Shown here piece after piece: positions 7,662-19,088 of a stretch of 64,000 nt of DNA. The notes beneath the pieces are model-generated. The model searched no databases and was not told the DNA's origin. It worked only from the letters and a program-made list of their open reading frames with translations. This DNA comes from Paludibacterium yongneupense DSM 18731. GTDB lineage: Bacteria > Pseudomonadota > Gammaproteobacteria > Burkholderiales > Chromobacteriaceae. The first letter of the stretch is position 1. The number at the start of each line of letters is the position of its first letter. Both the position numbers and the translations under genes were made by a program. The stretch is taken from contig NZ_KE383961.1 in NCBI RefSeq assembly GCF_000422925.1, positions 42,385 through 106,384 on the forward strand, read 5' to 3'.

Positions 7662-8735
7662 ATGACACGGCCCATAAGGGTAGAGATCGATCTATCCGCC
7701 ATAAAACACAACTATATTCAATCCCGTAAGCAAACACAGAACCGGCGGGCTCTTGCCGTCATCAAAGCCAATGCCTATGGCCACGGCAGCACCGAAGTCG
7801 CGACCGCGCTGGCCGATGTTGCCGACGGTTTCGCCCTGTTGAATCTGGAGGACGCCATCGCCCTGCGCGATGCCGGCATCGAGCAGCCGCTGACTCTGCT
7901 CGAAGGTCCGTTCGACGAAGCCGAGACCCGGCTCATGGCCGTTCAGAAAATAGCGGGCGCCATCCATGGCGAACACCAGTTGGAATGGCTGCGACGGCTG
8001 GATGCCTCGCATCCGTTCGAAGCCTGGCTCAAGGTCAACAGCGGGATGAACCGGCTCGGTTTCGCCCCGGAGCGCGCAGTCGGGATCGCGCATGCGCTGG
8101 CCGCACTTCCGGGCGTCAGATTAAGCACGCTGATGACCCACTTCGCCACTGCCGACGACGAACGCGGCGTGGACGAACAATGGGCATGCTTCGAACCGCT
8201 GATCGCCCAGTGCGGGCTGAAAGTCAGCGCCGCCAATTCTGCCGCCATCTTCCGCCACCCGCGCACGCACGGCGATACGGTCCGGCCCGGCATCACTCTG
8301 TACGGCTGCTCGCCGTTCGAAGGAACGACAGGGACCGATCTCGGCCTGAAGCCGGCGATGACACTGTCGGCCGACGTGATTGCCGTCCAGTCGCTGCGGC
8401 CCGGGGACAAGGTCGGCTACGGCTGCCTGTTCCAGGCGAACGAACCCATGCGCATCGGGATCGTCGCCTGTGGTTATGCCGACGGCTACCCGCGTATCGC
8501 CATCGACGGCACGCCGGTCGCCGTGGACGGCAGGGCCTCGCGCACCGTCGGCCGTATCTCGATGGACATGCTCGCCGTCGATCTTAGCCATATCCCGCAA
8601 GCCGGCATCGGCAGCAGGGTCGAGTTGTGGGGCCCGGCCGTCCCGCTCGAGCATGTGGCCGCCTGCGCCGGCACGCTCAACTACGAATTGATGTGCGCGG
8701 TCGCCCTGCGCGTGCCACGGCTTTACCGTCATTGA
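7662..8735 (+). CDS. alr: Alanine racemase
   Basis: A 357-residue PLP enzyme that makes D-alanine for peptidoglycan. The PLP lysine is Lys35 in AVIKANAYGHG; the C-terminal catalytic Tyr is in VGYGCLF, about residue 250. The motifs LKVNSGMNRLGF, AANSAA and RPGITLYG are all in place. ATG 7662 gives the family N-terminus (MTRPIRVEIDLSAIKHN); an upstream in-frame start at 7527 would run through the promoter. Normal length for the family. It ends in a strong convergent terminator at 8740-8763. Confidence 0.95.
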   Translation: MTRPIRVEIDLSAIKHNYIQSRKQTQNRRALAVIKANAYGHGSTEVATALADVADGFALLNLEDAIALRDAGIEQPLTLLEGPFDEAETRLMAVQKIAGAIHGEHQLEWLRRLDASHPFEAWLKVNSGMNRLGFAPERAVGIAHALAALPGVRLSTLMTHFATADDERGVDEQWACFEPLIAQCGLKVSAANSAAIFRHPRTHGDTVRPGITLYGCSPFEGTTGTDLGLKPAMTLSADVIAVQSLRPGDKVGYGCLFQANEPMRIGIVACGYADGYPRIAIDGTPVAVDGRASRTVGRISMDMLAVDLSHIPQAGIGSRVELWGPAVPLEHVAACAGTLNYELMCAVALRVPRLYRH

Positions 8736-8739
8736 CAGC

Positions 8740-8763
8740 GGCGGCGCCCCGATGGGCGCCGCC
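8740..8763. terminator. Bidirectional hairpin between alr and glmM
   Basis: GGCGGCGCCC, loop CGAT, GGGCGCCGCC: a perfect 10-bp stem in the gap between the convergent genes alr (stop 8735) and glmM (stop 8772). No clear T-run follows on either strand. Confidence 0.6.
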
Positions 8764-8771
8764 GGACTCTC

Positions 8772-10109
8772 TCAGGTCGCCGCCCCTTCGATGGCGCCGG
8801 CGATGGTTCGCGCCCATCGCTCGGCCAGCGCCGACTCGTCTGCTTCGACCATCACGCGCACGACAGGTTCAGTGCCGCTCGGGCGCAATACCACGCGTCC
8901 GCGCCCGACCAGCGCCGCTTCCGCTTCGGCCAGCGCAGCGCTCGAGGCCGCCTTCCAATCCTGCCCCTGCAGGCGAACATTGATCAATGTCTGCGGGAAC
9001 GGCTGCCAGTCGCGGCAAGCGCTCGCCAGGTCGCAACCGAGATACGTCAGGCAATTGAGCACCTGCAAGGCGGAGATGATGCCATCGCCCGTGCTGTGAC
9101 AATCCATGCACAGCAAATGTCCAGACGATTCGCCACCGAGTATCCAGTTATTGGCCAGCAACATTTCCAGCACGTAGCGGTCGCCGACCTTGGCGCGGCC
9201 GAACGGGATGCCGAGCTTCTCCAGCGCCAGTTCCATCCCGAGATTGGTCATCACGGTGCCGACCACGCCCCCCTTGAATTCGCCGGACTGCGCGCGCGCC
9301 TTCGCGATCACGTACAGCAGCGAATCGCCGTCGTAGACCTGTCCTTTGGCATCGACCATGATCAGACGGTCTCCGTCGCCATCGAGCGCGACACCGTAAT
9401 CGGCCTCATGCTGCAGCACAGCGGCCTGCAAGGTCTTCGGGTGGGTCGCCCCGGTTTTTTCATTGATATTGAAACCGTCGGGCTCACCACCGATCACCAC
9501 GACCTCGGCGCCGAGTTCATGGAAGACTTTCGGCGCGATATGGTAGGTGGCGCCGTTTGCGCAATCGACGACCAGCTTCAGCCCCTTGAGATTGCGGTCA
9601 TTGGGGAAGCTGCTCTTGCAAAATTCGATATAGCGCTCGGCAGCGCCTTCGATCCGGCGCGCCCGTCCGAGTTCGCGCGAGGGGCGGGTTTTCATTTCCG
9701 AATCGAGCATCGCTTCGATCTCAAGCTCGATCGCGTCATCCAGCTTGCGGCCGCCCTCGGCGAAAAACTTGATGCCGTTATCGTGAAACGGATTATGCGA
9801 GGCCGAAATCACGACCCCGGCCGACAGACGCAGGGCGCGGGTCAGATAGGCGATGCCCGGTGTCGGCAGGGGGCCGGTCAACAGCACGTTGACGCCGGCC
9901 GCGGTAAAGCCGGCCTGCAGCGCCGCCTCCAGCATATAGCCCGAGATGCGGGTGTCTTTGCCAATCAGTACCGTCGGTCGCTGGTCGCTATCGTGATCAA
10001 CCAGAACACGGCCAGCCGCATAGCCTAGCCTCATCACAAAATCGGGAGTGATCGGAAACTGGCCGACTTCGCCGCGGACACCGTCGGTGCCAAAGTATTT
10101 TCTTGCCAT
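8772..10109 (-). CDS. glmM: Phosphoglucosamine mutase
   Basis: A 445-residue alpha-D-phosphohexomutase that turns glucosamine-6-phosphate into glucosamine-1-phosphate, feeding UDP-GlcNAc for peptidoglycan and LPS. The phosphorylated serine is Ser104 in ISASHNP; the metal loop is DGDGDR, the sugar loop GGESSGH, and the phosphate-binding loop [12 protein letters not shown]. The [13 protein letters not shown] start is typical, with an AGGAAAG ribosome site. It is the last gene of the operon rlmE-ftsH-folP-glmM, 37 bases after folP. Confidence 0.96.
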   Translation of the reverse strand: MARKYFGTDGVRGEVGQFPITPDFVMRLGYAAGRVLVDHDSDQRPTVLIGKDTRISGYMLEAALQAGFTAAGVNVLLTGPLPTPGIAYLTRALRLSAGVVISASHNPFHDNGIKFFAEGGRKLDDAIELEIEAMLDSEMKTRPSRELGRARRIEGAAERYIEFCKSSFPNDRNLKGLKLVVDCANGATYHIAPKVFHELGAEVVVIGGEPDGFNINEKTGATHPKTLQAAVLQHEADYGVALDGDGDRLIMVDAKGQVYDGDSLLYVIAKARAQSGEFKGGVVGTVMTNLGMELALEKLGIPFGRAKVGDRYVLEMLLANNWILGGESSGHLLCMDCHSTGDGIISALQVLNCLTYLGCDLASACRDWQPFPQTLINVRLQGQDWKAASSAALAEAEAALVGRGRVVLRPSGTEPVVRVMVEADESALAERWARTIAGAIEGAAT

Positions 10110-10146
10110 GTTCTTTCCTGTCTTTTCCGTTATCCGGGGCCTGCGC

Positions 10147-10983
10147 TCAGGCCGATTTCACCGCATTCCACAGCTGCAGCGCCTGCCGCGTCGCCTTGAC
10201 GTCGTGCACGCGCACTATATGCGCGCCGCGGCGGACAGCTTCCAACGCGGCGGCGACGCTGGCGCCCAGCCGCTCGGACGGCACGTCCTCATCGCACACG
10301 GCACCCAGCATCGTCTTGCGCGACAGCCCGACCAGAAGCGGAATGCCGCCGGCCGCCCGCGCGAGCTCGGGCAAGCCGCGCAGCAGTTGCAGATTATGCT
10401 CCAGCGTCTTGCCGAAGCCAAAGCCCGGGTCGATCAGCAAGCGCGCGCGCGCGATTCCGCCCTCTTCGCACAGGGCGACGCGACGCGCGAGGTAGGCGCC
10501 GACCTCGTCCACCACGTTGCGGTAGTCGGGGCGCAGCTGCATGGTATCCGGGTTGCCCTGCTTGTGCATCAGGCAGATCGCGGCCGTGGAACCGGCCAGC
10601 AGGGCCAGCGCCCCCTCGTCTTCCAGGGCCGAGACATCGTTGATGAGATCGACGCCGATGGGCAAGGCCGCCGCCATTACCGCCCGGCGCCGGGTGTCCA
10701 GCGACAGGGGCACGCCCAAGTCCTGCAAACGCTCCAGCAGCGGCAGAACGCGCTCCATCTCTTGCTCCGGGCTCACCAGCGGCGCGTTCGGCCGCGTCGA
10801 CTCGCCACCGATGTCGATGATATCGGCCCCCTCTGCAACCATCTCGCGCGCATGCTGCAGTGCCTGCTCGATACCGGCGTGCCTGCCGCCATCGGAGAAA
10901 GAATCGGGGGTCATATTGAGAATACCCATGACCAGAGGGCGGGAGAGGTCGAGCCGGAAACGGCCGCAATGGAGAATCGTCAT
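10147..10983 (-). CDS. folP: Dihydropteroate synthase
   Basis: A 278-residue TIM-barrel enzyme of folate synthesis that joins p-aminobenzoate to 6-hydroxymethyl-dihydropterin diphosphate. Signatures: [14 protein letters not shown] (residues 20-33), [38 protein letters not shown] and RVHDV. ATG 10983 gives the family start but has no visible Shine-Dalgarno site; a GC-rich hairpin (11009-11033) sits just upstream, so translation may depend on the ftsH transcript. Middle gene of rlmE-ftsH-folP-glmM. Confidence 0.94.
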   Translation of the reverse strand: MTILHCGRFRLDLSRPLVMGILNMTPDSFSDGGRHAGIEQALQHAREMVAEGADIIDIGGESTRPNAPLVSPEQEMERVLPLLERLQDLGVPLSLDTRRRAVMAAALPIGVDLINDVSALEDEGALALLAGSTAAICLMHKQGNPDTMQLRPDYRNVVDEVGAYLARRVALCEEGGIARARLLIDPGFGFGKTLEHNLQLLRGLPELARAAGGIPLLVGLSRKTMLGAVCDEDVPSERLGASVAAALEAVRRGAHIVRVHDVKATRQALQLWNAVKSA

Positions 10984-11008
10984 GGTTGGGGGGATGCAAA
11001 TGTGAAAC

Positions 11009-11033
11009 GGGGCGGGCGCCAGGCGCCCGCCCC
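11009..11033 (-). terminator. Strong hairpin between ftsH and folP (possible attenuator)
   Basis: GGGGCGGGCGCC and its complement around a single A (so the real loop is several bases wide), followed on the minus strand by GTTTCACATTT. It sits 20 bases after the ftsH stop. It may cut part of the transcript before folP-glmM, or stabilise the ftsH mRNA. Confidence 0.5.
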
Positions 11034-11053
11034 CTCGACGGATGAAGGACGTG

Positions 11054-12979
<1,926 letters not shown>

Positions 12980-13056
12980 TCGAGCGGACTCCTCTGTGCC
13001 CTGACTTCTGGTTTCCCGATTACTTGCATGGATTGTAATACCCGCAGGGATTCATG

Positions 13057-13674
13057 TCAGCGTCGTCCCTTGCCAAGAAGATAAATTTCACTCGAACGGT
13101 CACGCGACGCTTTCGGCTTACGCGTGGCCACTTCAGTAAACAGCTCTCTCATCGCTTTGAGATATGACTGAAACTCACTGCCCTGAAAAACCTTGACGAG
13201 AAAATTCCCGCCGACTTTCAGGTGTTCGCGCGCAAAATCCAGCGCCAGTTCCGTCAGATGAAAGCTGCGCGCCTGATCAATAGCACTCATTCCGGAGATA
13301 TTGGGTGCCATATCGGAAATTACAAGATCCAGTTCGCGCCCGCCGAGCAGTTCGACGAATCGGTCAAGCACCTCCTGCTCGCGAAAATCGCCTTCGATGA
13401 AGTCTACACCGGGTACGGGATCCATCGGAAGAATGTCAATGGCGTAGACGCGGCCATTGGAACCGACCAGGCGCGAGGCGACCTGCGACCAGCTGCCCGG
13501 GGTGCTGCCTAGATCCGCCAGAATCGTGCCCTGGCGTATCAGTTTGTCTTTATCGTTGATTTCCAGCAATTTATACGCGGCGCGGGCGCGATAGCCGTCC
13601 TTTTTCGCCATCTGCACCCAGTGATCGTTGACATGTTCCTGGAGCCAGGCGTTGCTGGATTTAGTGCGCTTCAT
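13057..13674 (-). CDS. rlmE: 23S rRNA (uridine2552-2'-O)-methyltransferase
   Basis: A 205-residue RrmJ/FtsJ methyltransferase that 2'-O-methylates U2552 in the A-loop of 23S rRNA. The KDGYRARAAYKLLEI segment carries the first catalytic Lys; SAM motif LADLGSTPGSWSQ (residues 53-65), then ISDMAPNISG with the catalytic Asp, and a Lys in NFLVKVFQG. Family length. First gene of the operon that continues into ftsH; yhbY is divergent. Confidence 0.95.
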   Translation of the reverse strand: MKRTKSSNAWLQEHVNDHWVQMAKKDGYRARAAYKLLEINDKDKLIRQGTILADLGSTPGSWSQVASRLVGSNGRVYAIDILPMDPVPGVDFIEGDFREQEVLDRFVELLGGRELDLVISDMAPNISGMSAIDQARSFHLTELALDFAREHLKVGGNFLVKVFQGSEFQSYLKAMRELFTEVATRKPKASRDRSSEIYLLGKGRR

Positions 13675-13706
13675 AGTGATCCCGTGCGGTCGGCGCTGCC
13701 CTTGTC

Positions 13707-13735
13707 AGCATGAAGAGCGCCGGCCGGAATGGCAA
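13707..13735 (-). promoter_or_regulatory. Putative promoter of the rlmE-ftsH-folP-glmM operon
   Basis: On the minus strand TTGCCA (13735-13730), 17-base spacer, CATGCT (13712-13707). The -35 is good but the -10 is weak (3 of 6). It is about 33 bases upstream of the rlmE start. Confidence 0.4.
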
Positions 13736-13738
13736 CCT

Positions 13739-13767
13739 TTGGGTAAAAGGCTAAAGTTTAGTAGAAT
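13739..13767 (+). promoter_or_regulatory. Promoter of yhbY
   Basis: TTGGGT (13739-13744), 17-base spacer, TAGAAT (13762-13767), 28 bases before the start codon at 13796. Confidence 0.6.
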
Positions 13768-13795
13768 CTGTTTTTACTCAGGAATCCGCAATCCC

Positions 13796-14095
13796 ATGAA
13801 AATCGAACTCACTCCGGCCGAACGCCAGTATTTGAAGGGTCTCGCCCACGGACTCAAACCGGTCGTCATGATCGGCAACAACGGTCTGAGCGAATCGGTC
13901 GTACGCGAAATCGCGATCAGCCTGGACGCTCACGAACTGATCAAGGTCCGGGTGCAGGGCGACGATCGTGCCGTTCGCATCGCCCTGTACGAGCGTATCT
14001 GCGACGAACTCGGTGCCGCACCGGTACAGCATATCGGAAAACTGCTGGTACTGTGGCGTCCTTCGGACAAGCAGCGCGTCGTACTGCCCAAGTAA
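13796..14095 (+). CDS. yhbY: CRM-domain ribosome-assembly RNA-binding protein YhbY
   Basis: A 99-residue protein made of one CRM domain, starting MKIELTPAERQYLKGLAH and carrying the loop VMIGNNGLSESV (residues 23-34, the GxxG-type RNA-binding loop). YhbY associates with pre-50S ribosomal particles. It is divergent from rlmE, another 50S maturation gene, as in E. coli. ATG 13796 fits the promoter; an earlier in-frame ATG at 13628 would overlap rlmE. Confidence 0.92.
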   Translation: MKIELTPAERQYLKGLAHGLKPVVMIGNNGLSESVVREIAISLDAHELIKVRVQGDDRAVRIALYERICDELGAAPVQHIGKLLVLWRPSDKQRVVLPK

Positions 14096-14104
14096 GCGCC
14101 GGGC

Positions 14105-14122
14105 GCGGGCTTTTCCGCCCGC
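14105..14122. terminator. Short hairpin between yhbY and the DUF4149 gene
   Basis: GCGGGC, loop TTTTCC, GCCCGC, in the 31-base gap between two convergent stop codons. Without a T-run outside the stem this is a weak call. Confidence 0.35.
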
Positions 14123-14126
14123 CGCC

Positions 14127-14555
14127 TCACTCCTTGCGCAGGATGTAGGCCAGCCCGAGCAGGCTTTGCAGCAGGTAGATCAGGCTGGACAGCGTGTGCC
14201 AGGTCGCGAAACCGCCTCCGAACAGCCCTTCCGCGGCCTGGTTCATGTGCAGCTTGAGGTTGGCGATGATGGGGCTGACGGCAAAATGATTGATGATGGT
14301 GCAGGCCAGCATGGCGACCAGCAACCAGAAGCCGCCCCCCTTCATGCCGCGCACGCCGTCGCGCCACACGCAGGACACCAGCAAGATCACCCCGCAGACC
14401 AGACCGACCCAGGCGATCGCCTGAAACAGCCTGCCGGCGACCATGCCGGCGGAAACATGGTCGAGCGCGGAAAACAGGATAGGCGTCACCACGATCCCGA
14501 TCACCCACAGGCCGCCTATCCACAACGTCCTGGCTACCGCACATAAATTTTCCAT
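14127..14555 (-). CDS. DUF4149 inner-membrane protein
   Basis: A 142-residue protein with four hydrophobic segments (about 10-30, 45-62, 75-95 and 118-137). The short-loop four-helix layout, with HFAVSPIIANLK before the last helix, matches DUF4149/TMEM205-like proteins, for which no function is established. A GGAG site precedes ATG 14555. It starts 36 bases after greA on the same strand and is probably co-transcribed with it; greA-DUF4149 pairs are common in betaproteobacteria. Confidence 0.75.
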   Translation of the reverse strand: MENLCAVARTLWIGGLWVIGIVVTPILFSALDHVSAGMVAGRLFQAIAWVGLVCGVILLVSCVWRDGVRGMKGGGFWLLVAMLACTIINHFAVSPIIANLKLHMNQAAEGLFGGGFATWHTLSSLIYLLQSLLGLAYILRKE

Positions 14556-14591
14556 CGAGCGTCTCCGGCATGGAACGGGCCTGCGGCCCGC

Positions 14592-15068
14592 TCAGAGGTA
14601 ATGGACGTCCAGGACTTCGAATTCGCGGATGCCGCCGGGGGCGAGCACTTCCGCCACATCGCCGGATGACTTGCCGATCAGCGCGCGCGCCACCGGCGAA
14701 TTGACCGACACCCGCCCTTCCTTGATATTGGCTTCGTCGTCGCCGACGATCTGGTAGGTGACTTCGTCTTCCGTCTCCAGATCCATCAACTCGACCGTAG
14801 CGCCGAATACGACACGTCCGTCGGCATCCAGCTCGGCCGGATTGATGATCTGCGCGTTGGACAGCTTGCTTTCCAGATCGGCGATACGACCCTCGACGAA
14901 CCCTTGCCGCTCCTTGGCGGCATCGTACTCGGCATTTTCGGACAGATCGCCGTGCGAACGGGCTTCGGCGATGGCCTCGATCACCGAAGGGCGCTCAACG
15001 CTCTTGAGGCGTTGCAGTTCTTCCCTCAGAAGCTCTGCGCCACGTACGGTCAACGGGACTTTGATCAT
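14592..15068 (-). CDS. greA: Transcription elongation factor GreA
   Basis: A 158-residue factor that enters the RNA polymerase secondary channel and stimulates cleavage of backtracked RNA. The N-terminal coiled coil carries the tip acidic pair in the signature [18 protein letters not shown] (residues 36-53, Asp41 and Glu44). The FKBP-like C-terminal domain includes INPAELD and the closing [21 protein letters not shown] 15068 has a TGGAG site. It lies just behind the carB terminator, so it needs its own promoter or read-through. Confidence 0.96.
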   Translation of the reverse strand: MIKVPLTVRGAELLREELQRLKSVERPSVIEAIAEARSHGDLSENAEYDAAKERQGFVEGRIADLESKLSNAQIINPAELDADGRVVFGATVELMDLETEDEVTYQIVGDDEANIKEGRVSVNSPVARALIGKSSGDVAEVLAPGGIREFEVLDVHYL

Positions 15069-15103
15069 TCGATATTCTCCACTGGCGGTAGGCCCGCCCT
15101 CAT

Positions 15104-15137
15104 CAAAAACACAAGCCGCCGTACGGGACGGCGGCTT
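15104..15137 (-). terminator. Rho-independent terminator of the car operon
   Basis: On the minus strand AAGCCGCCGT, loop CCCGT, ACGGCGGCTT, then GTGTTTTTG. The 10-bp stem is perfect. It is 50 bases after the carB stop and 36 bases before the greA start. Confidence 0.8.
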
Positions 15138-15186
15138 GGCTGTTGCTTGGCTCAATGACTGATTGTAACGGCAAATCCGCCCGTGT

Positions 15187-18100
15187 TCAAAGGGAAGGCA
15201 ACGTCGCGTGCAGCTCTTGCAGACTGTACACATCGAATGCATCCCGATGCTGCATCCCCATGCACACCGCCTTGGCCCCGGCCAGAGTGGTGTATTGCGG
15301 GATGCGCGCCTGCAGCGCGCTACGCCGGATCGAGTGGCTGTCCTGCACCGCCTGGCGCTTCTCGTCGACGGTATTGACCACCAGCGCGATCTCGCCGTTC
15401 TTGATCATGTCGACGATGTGCGGACGTCCCTCCGCCACCTTGTTCACGCGCTGCACGACGATCCCGGCCTCAGCCAGATCGCGCGCCGTACCGCGCGTGG
15501 CACACAGACCGAAGCCGAGCTGCTGCAATTCGCGCGCCACGTCGATGGCTCCCTCCTTGTCGCTGTCACGCACCGACAGGAAGACCTTGCCGATCTTGGG
15601 CATCCGGTCGCCCGCCGCCAGCTGGCTCTTGACATAGGCTTCGCCGAAGCTTCGACCCACTCCCATCACTTCGCCGGTCGACTTCATCTCCGGGCCCAGG
15701 ATCGTGTCGACGCCCGGGAATTTGATGAAGGGGAATACGGCTTCCTTGACCGAGAAATACGGCGGCACCACTTCCTTGCGATACCCCTGCTCGGCGAGCG
15801 AGATGCCGGCCATGGCCCGCGCCGCGATGCTGGCGAGCGAGGAGCCGGTTGCCTTCGACACGAAGGGCACGGTACGACTCGCGCGCGGATTCACCTCCAG
15901 CACGTAGATCACATCGCGCTGCACCGCGAACTGGACGTTCATCAGGCCGATCACCTTCAGCGCACGCGCCATGGCGATGGTCTGACGCCGTATCTCGTCC
16001 TGGATATCGGCGGCCAGGCTGTACGGCGGCAATGAGCAGGCAGAGTCGCCGGAATGCACGCCGGCCTGTTCGATATGCTGCATGATGCCGCCGATGATGA
16101 CTTCGCTGCCATCCGATACGCAATCGACATCGACTTCGATCGCATCGTTGAGGAAGCGGTCCAGCAGGACCGGACTATCGTTGGAAACCTTGACCGCTTC
16201 ACGCATATAGCGCTCGAGATCGGAAGGCTCATGCACGATTTCCATCGCACGTCCGCCCAGCACATACGACGGGCGCACCACCAGCGGATAACCGATCTCG
16301 CCAGCCAGAGTCATCGCCTCGCCCGGCGTGCGCGCGGTGCGGTTGGGCGGCTGGCGCAGGCCCAGGTCGTGCAGGACTTTCTGGAAGCGCTCGCGATCCT
16401 CGGCCGCATCGATCATGTCCGGGCTGGTGCCGATGATGGGCACACCGTTGGCCTCGAGCGCGCGCGCCAGCTTGAGGGGGGTCTGCCCGCCATACTGGAC
16501 GATCACGCCGAACGGCTGTTCGACGTGTACGATTTCCAGCACGTCCTCTAGCGTCAACGGCTCGAAGTACAGGCGGTCGGAGGTATCGTAGTCGGTGGAT
16601 ACCGTCTCGGGGTTGCAGTTGACCATGATCGTCTCGAAACCCGACTCGCGCAGACTCAGCGCGGCATGGACGCAGCAATAGTCGAACTCGATGCCCTGCC
16701 CGATGCGGTTCGGTCCGCCGCCGAGCACCATGACCTTCTTGCGCGAGGTCGGCATGGCCTCGCACTCTTCGTCGTAGCTGGAATACAGATAGGCGGTCGA
16801 GGTGGCAAATTCGGCGGCGCAGGTGTCGACGCGCTTGTAGACAGGACGCACGTTCAACGCCCAGCGCCGCGCGCGCACCGCGGCCTGGTCGACCCCCATG
16901 AGCATGCCCAGGCGACGGTCGGAAAAACCCTTGCGCTTGAGCGCGAACATCTCGTCGCGCGAGAGCCCGTCCGGAGTGCGGCCGGCCAGTCGCGCCTCGT
17001 CCTGCAGCAGGTCTTCGATCTGGGCGAGGAACCAGGGGTCGATGCTGGAAATCTCGAAAATCTCCTGCAGCGACATACCGCTGCGGAAGGCATCCGCCAC
17101 ATACAGGATGCGCTGCGGCCCGGGGGTACCCAATTCGTGGCGGACCGTCCCGGCATCTCCATTCTGCGGATCCAGCCCGGACAGGCCGGTTTCCAGGCCG
17201 CGCAGCGCTTTCTGCAGCGACTCTTGCAGATTGCGGCCGATCGCCATCACTTCGCCGACCGACTTCATCTGCGTCGTCAACCGATCGTCGGCCTGCGGGA
17301 ATTTCTCGAATGCGAAACGCGGAATCTTGGTAACGACGTAATCGATGGAAGGCTCGAACGAGGACGGCACCAGCCCGCCGGTGATTTCGTTGCGCAGTTC
17401 ATCCAGCGTGTAGCCGACAGCCAGCTTGGCCGCCACCTTGGCGATGGGGAAGCCGGTTGCCTTGGAAGCCAGCGCCGACGAACGCGACACGCGCGGGTTC
17501 ATCTCGATGACGATCATTTCGCCGTTCTCGGGGTTAACCGCGAACTGGACATTGGAACCGCCGGTATCGACGCCGATCTCGCGCAAGACCGCGATAGAGG
17601 CGTTGCGCATCAGCTGGTATTCCTTGTCGGTCAAGGTCTGCGCAGGCGCCATGGTGATCGAGTCGCCGGTATGCACCCCCATCGGATCGAAGTTCTCGAT
17701 CGAACAGATGATGATGCAGTTGTCGTTGCGGTCGCGCACGACTTCCATCTCGAACTCTTTCCAGCCAAGCACCGATTGTTCGATCAGCAGCTCGTGCGTG
17801 GGAGAGGCTTCGAAACCGCGTTCGCAGATGGCGACGAATTCTTCGCGATTGTAGGCGATGCCGCCCCCCGAACCGCCCATGGTGAAGCTGGGACGAATCA
17901 GGGTCGGATACGCCACCTCCAACTGCGCCGACAGCGCTTCTTCCATGCTGTGCGCGATAAAGGATTTAGGGCAGTTCAAGCCGATCTTGGCCATGGCTTC
18001 TTTGAAGCGGCCGCGGTCTTCCGCCTTGTCGATGGCATCTTCACTGGCGCCGATCAGCTCTACGCCGTACTGCTCGAGCACGCCATGACGCGCGAGATCG

Positions 18101-18399
18101 AGCGCGCAATTCAGCGCAGTCTGCCCGCCCATCGTCGGCAGGATCGCATCCGGGCGTTCCTTGGCGATGATTTTTTCCAGCACCTGCCAGTTGATGGGCT
18201 CGATATAGGTTACATCGGCCATGTCCGGGTCGGTCATGATGGTCGCCGGATTGGAATTGACCAGCACGACCTTATAGCCTTCTTCGCGCAGGGCCTTGCA
18301 AGCCTGTGCGCCGGAGTAATCGAATTCGCACGCCTGGCCGATCACGATGGGACCGGCGCCGATAATCAGGATACTTTGTATGTCAGTACGTTTTGGCAT
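15187..18399 (-). CDS. carB: Carbamoyl-phosphate synthase large subunit
   Basis: A 1070-residue subunit that makes carbamoyl phosphate from bicarbonate, ammonia and two ATP, for arginine and pyrimidine synthesis. Two homologous ATP-grasp halves are visible: N-half with [18 protein letters not shown] at the start, [22 protein letters not shown]-half with [19 protein letters not shown] near residue 560 and [19 protein letters not shown]. The C-terminal MGS-like allosteric domain occupies the last 130 residues. Start ATG 18399 with GAGGCA upstream. It lies 30 bases behind the exporter gene that separates it from carA. Confidence 0.97.
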   Translation of the reverse strand: MPKRTDIQSILIIGAGPIVIGQACEFDYSGAQACKALREEGYKVVLVNSNPATIMTDPDMADVTYIEPINWQVLEKIIAKERPDAILPTMGGQTALNCALDLARHGVLEQYGVELIGASEDAIDKAEDRGRFKEAMAKIGLNCPKSFIAHSMEEALSAQLEVAYPTLIRPSFTMGGSGGGIAYNREEFVAICERGFEASPTHELLIEQSVLGWKEFEMEVVRDRNDNCIIICSIENFDPMGVHTGDSITMAPAQTLTDKEYQLMRNASIAVLREIGVDTGGSNVQFAVNPENGEMIVIEMNPRVSRSSALASKATGFPIAKVAAKLAVGYTLDELRNEITGGLVPSSFEPSIDYVVTKIPRFAFEKFPQADDRLTTQMKSVGEVMAIGRNLQESLQKALRGLETGLSGLDPQNGDAGTVRHELGTPGPQRILYVADAFRSGMSLQEIFEISSIDPWFLAQIEDLLQDEARLAGRTPDGLSRDEMFALKRKGFSDRRLGMLMGVDQAAVRARRWALNVRPVYKRVDTCAAEFATSTAYLYSSYDEECEAMPTSRKKVMVLGGGPNRIGQGIEFDYCCVHAALSLRESGFETIMVNCNPETVSTDYDTSDRLYFEPLTLEDVLEIVHVEQPFGVIVQYGGQTPLKLARALEANGVPIIGTSPDMIDAAEDRERFQKVLHDLGLRQPPNRTARTPGEAMTLAGEIGYPLVVRPSYVLGGRAMEIVHEPSDLERYMREAVKVSNDSPVLLDRFLNDAIEVDVDCVSDGSEVIIGGIMQHIEQAGVHSGDSACSLPPYSLAADIQDEIRRQTIAMARALKVIGLMNVQFAVQRDVIYVLEVNPRASRTVPFVSKATGSSLASIAARAMAGISLAEQGYRKEVVPPYFSVKEAVFPFIKFPGVDTILGPEMKSTGEVMGVGRSFGEAYVKSQLAAGDRMPKIGKVFLSVRDSDKEGAIDVARELQQLGFGLCATRGTARDLAEAGIVVQRVNKVAEGRPHIVDMIKNGEIALVVNTVDEKRQAVQDSHSIRRSALQARIPQYTTLAGAKAVCMGMQHRDAFDVYSLQELHATLPSL

Positions 18400-18429
18400 C
18401 GTTCTGCCTCGATAATGTTCGCAATGATT

Positions 18430-19068
18430 TCATTTCAGACTGGCCAGCGCGAGTCTGGCTCCGAAGCCGAGAAACAGGGTGCCCACGCCGCCGCTCATCG
18501 CCGCCGCCAGCCGGCGCCGGCGCCTGAACGCGCTGGCGAGACGGTGGCCGCACAGAATCAGCAGGCTCAGGTACAGGGCGCTGAAAAACTGCAGGATCAG
18601 CCCCAGAGCGAGAAAAGTCACTCCGGGATGCGCATACGCCGGGTCGACGAACTGCACGAAAAACGACACGCAAAACAGAATCGCTTTCGGGTTCATCAAG
18701 CTGATCGAGAGTGCCCGCAGATATGGGCGGTCGCCGTTGCTGTCCGCCACCGCTTCCTCCGCACCATGCCTCCAGCGCCGCCAGGCCCCTTTGAGCATCG
18801 CAACGCCAAGCCAGGCCAGATAACCGCCCCCGGCGTACTTGATCACCGCAAACAGTGGCGGATACGACTTCAGCAGCGATGCCGCGCCGACAGCGGTCAG
18901 CGTCAGCAACACGAAGTCGCCGCTGAACACGCCGCAGGCGCCGGCAAATCCCTGGCGCACGCCACGCCGGGCCGCGACCGACAGCACGTACAGCGAATTC
19001 GGTCCCGGCAGCAGCACCACGATGATCACGCCCAACAGATAGGTCGGCAGATCGCTTATGCCCAACAT
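18430..19068 (-). CDS. LysE/RhtB-family amino-acid exporter (LeuE-like)
   Basis: A 212-residue, six-helix inner-membrane protein. The N-terminal signature LPGPNSLYVLSVAARRG (residues 20-36) and the NPKAILF motif of the second half mark the LysE superfamily, which exports amino acids with the proton gradient. Length equals that of LeuE. It starts 20 bases after carA (GGGGAG site) and ends 30 bases before carB, so it is inside the car operon. An arginine, ornithine or pyrimidine-linked substrate would make sense there, but this is inference. Confidence 0.85.
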   Translation of the reverse strand: MLGISDLPTYLLGVIIVVLLPGPNSLYVLSVAARRGVRQGFAGACGVFSGDFVLLTLTAVGAASLLKSYPPLFAVIKYAGGGYLAWLGVAMLKGAWRRWRHGAEEAVADSNGDRPYLRALSISLMNPKAILFCVSFFVQFVDPAYAHPGVTFLALGLILQFFSALYLSLLILCGHRLASAFRRRRRLAAAMSGGVGTLFLGFGARLALASLK

Positions 19069-19088
19069 GGCAGACTCCCCGTCAATGC

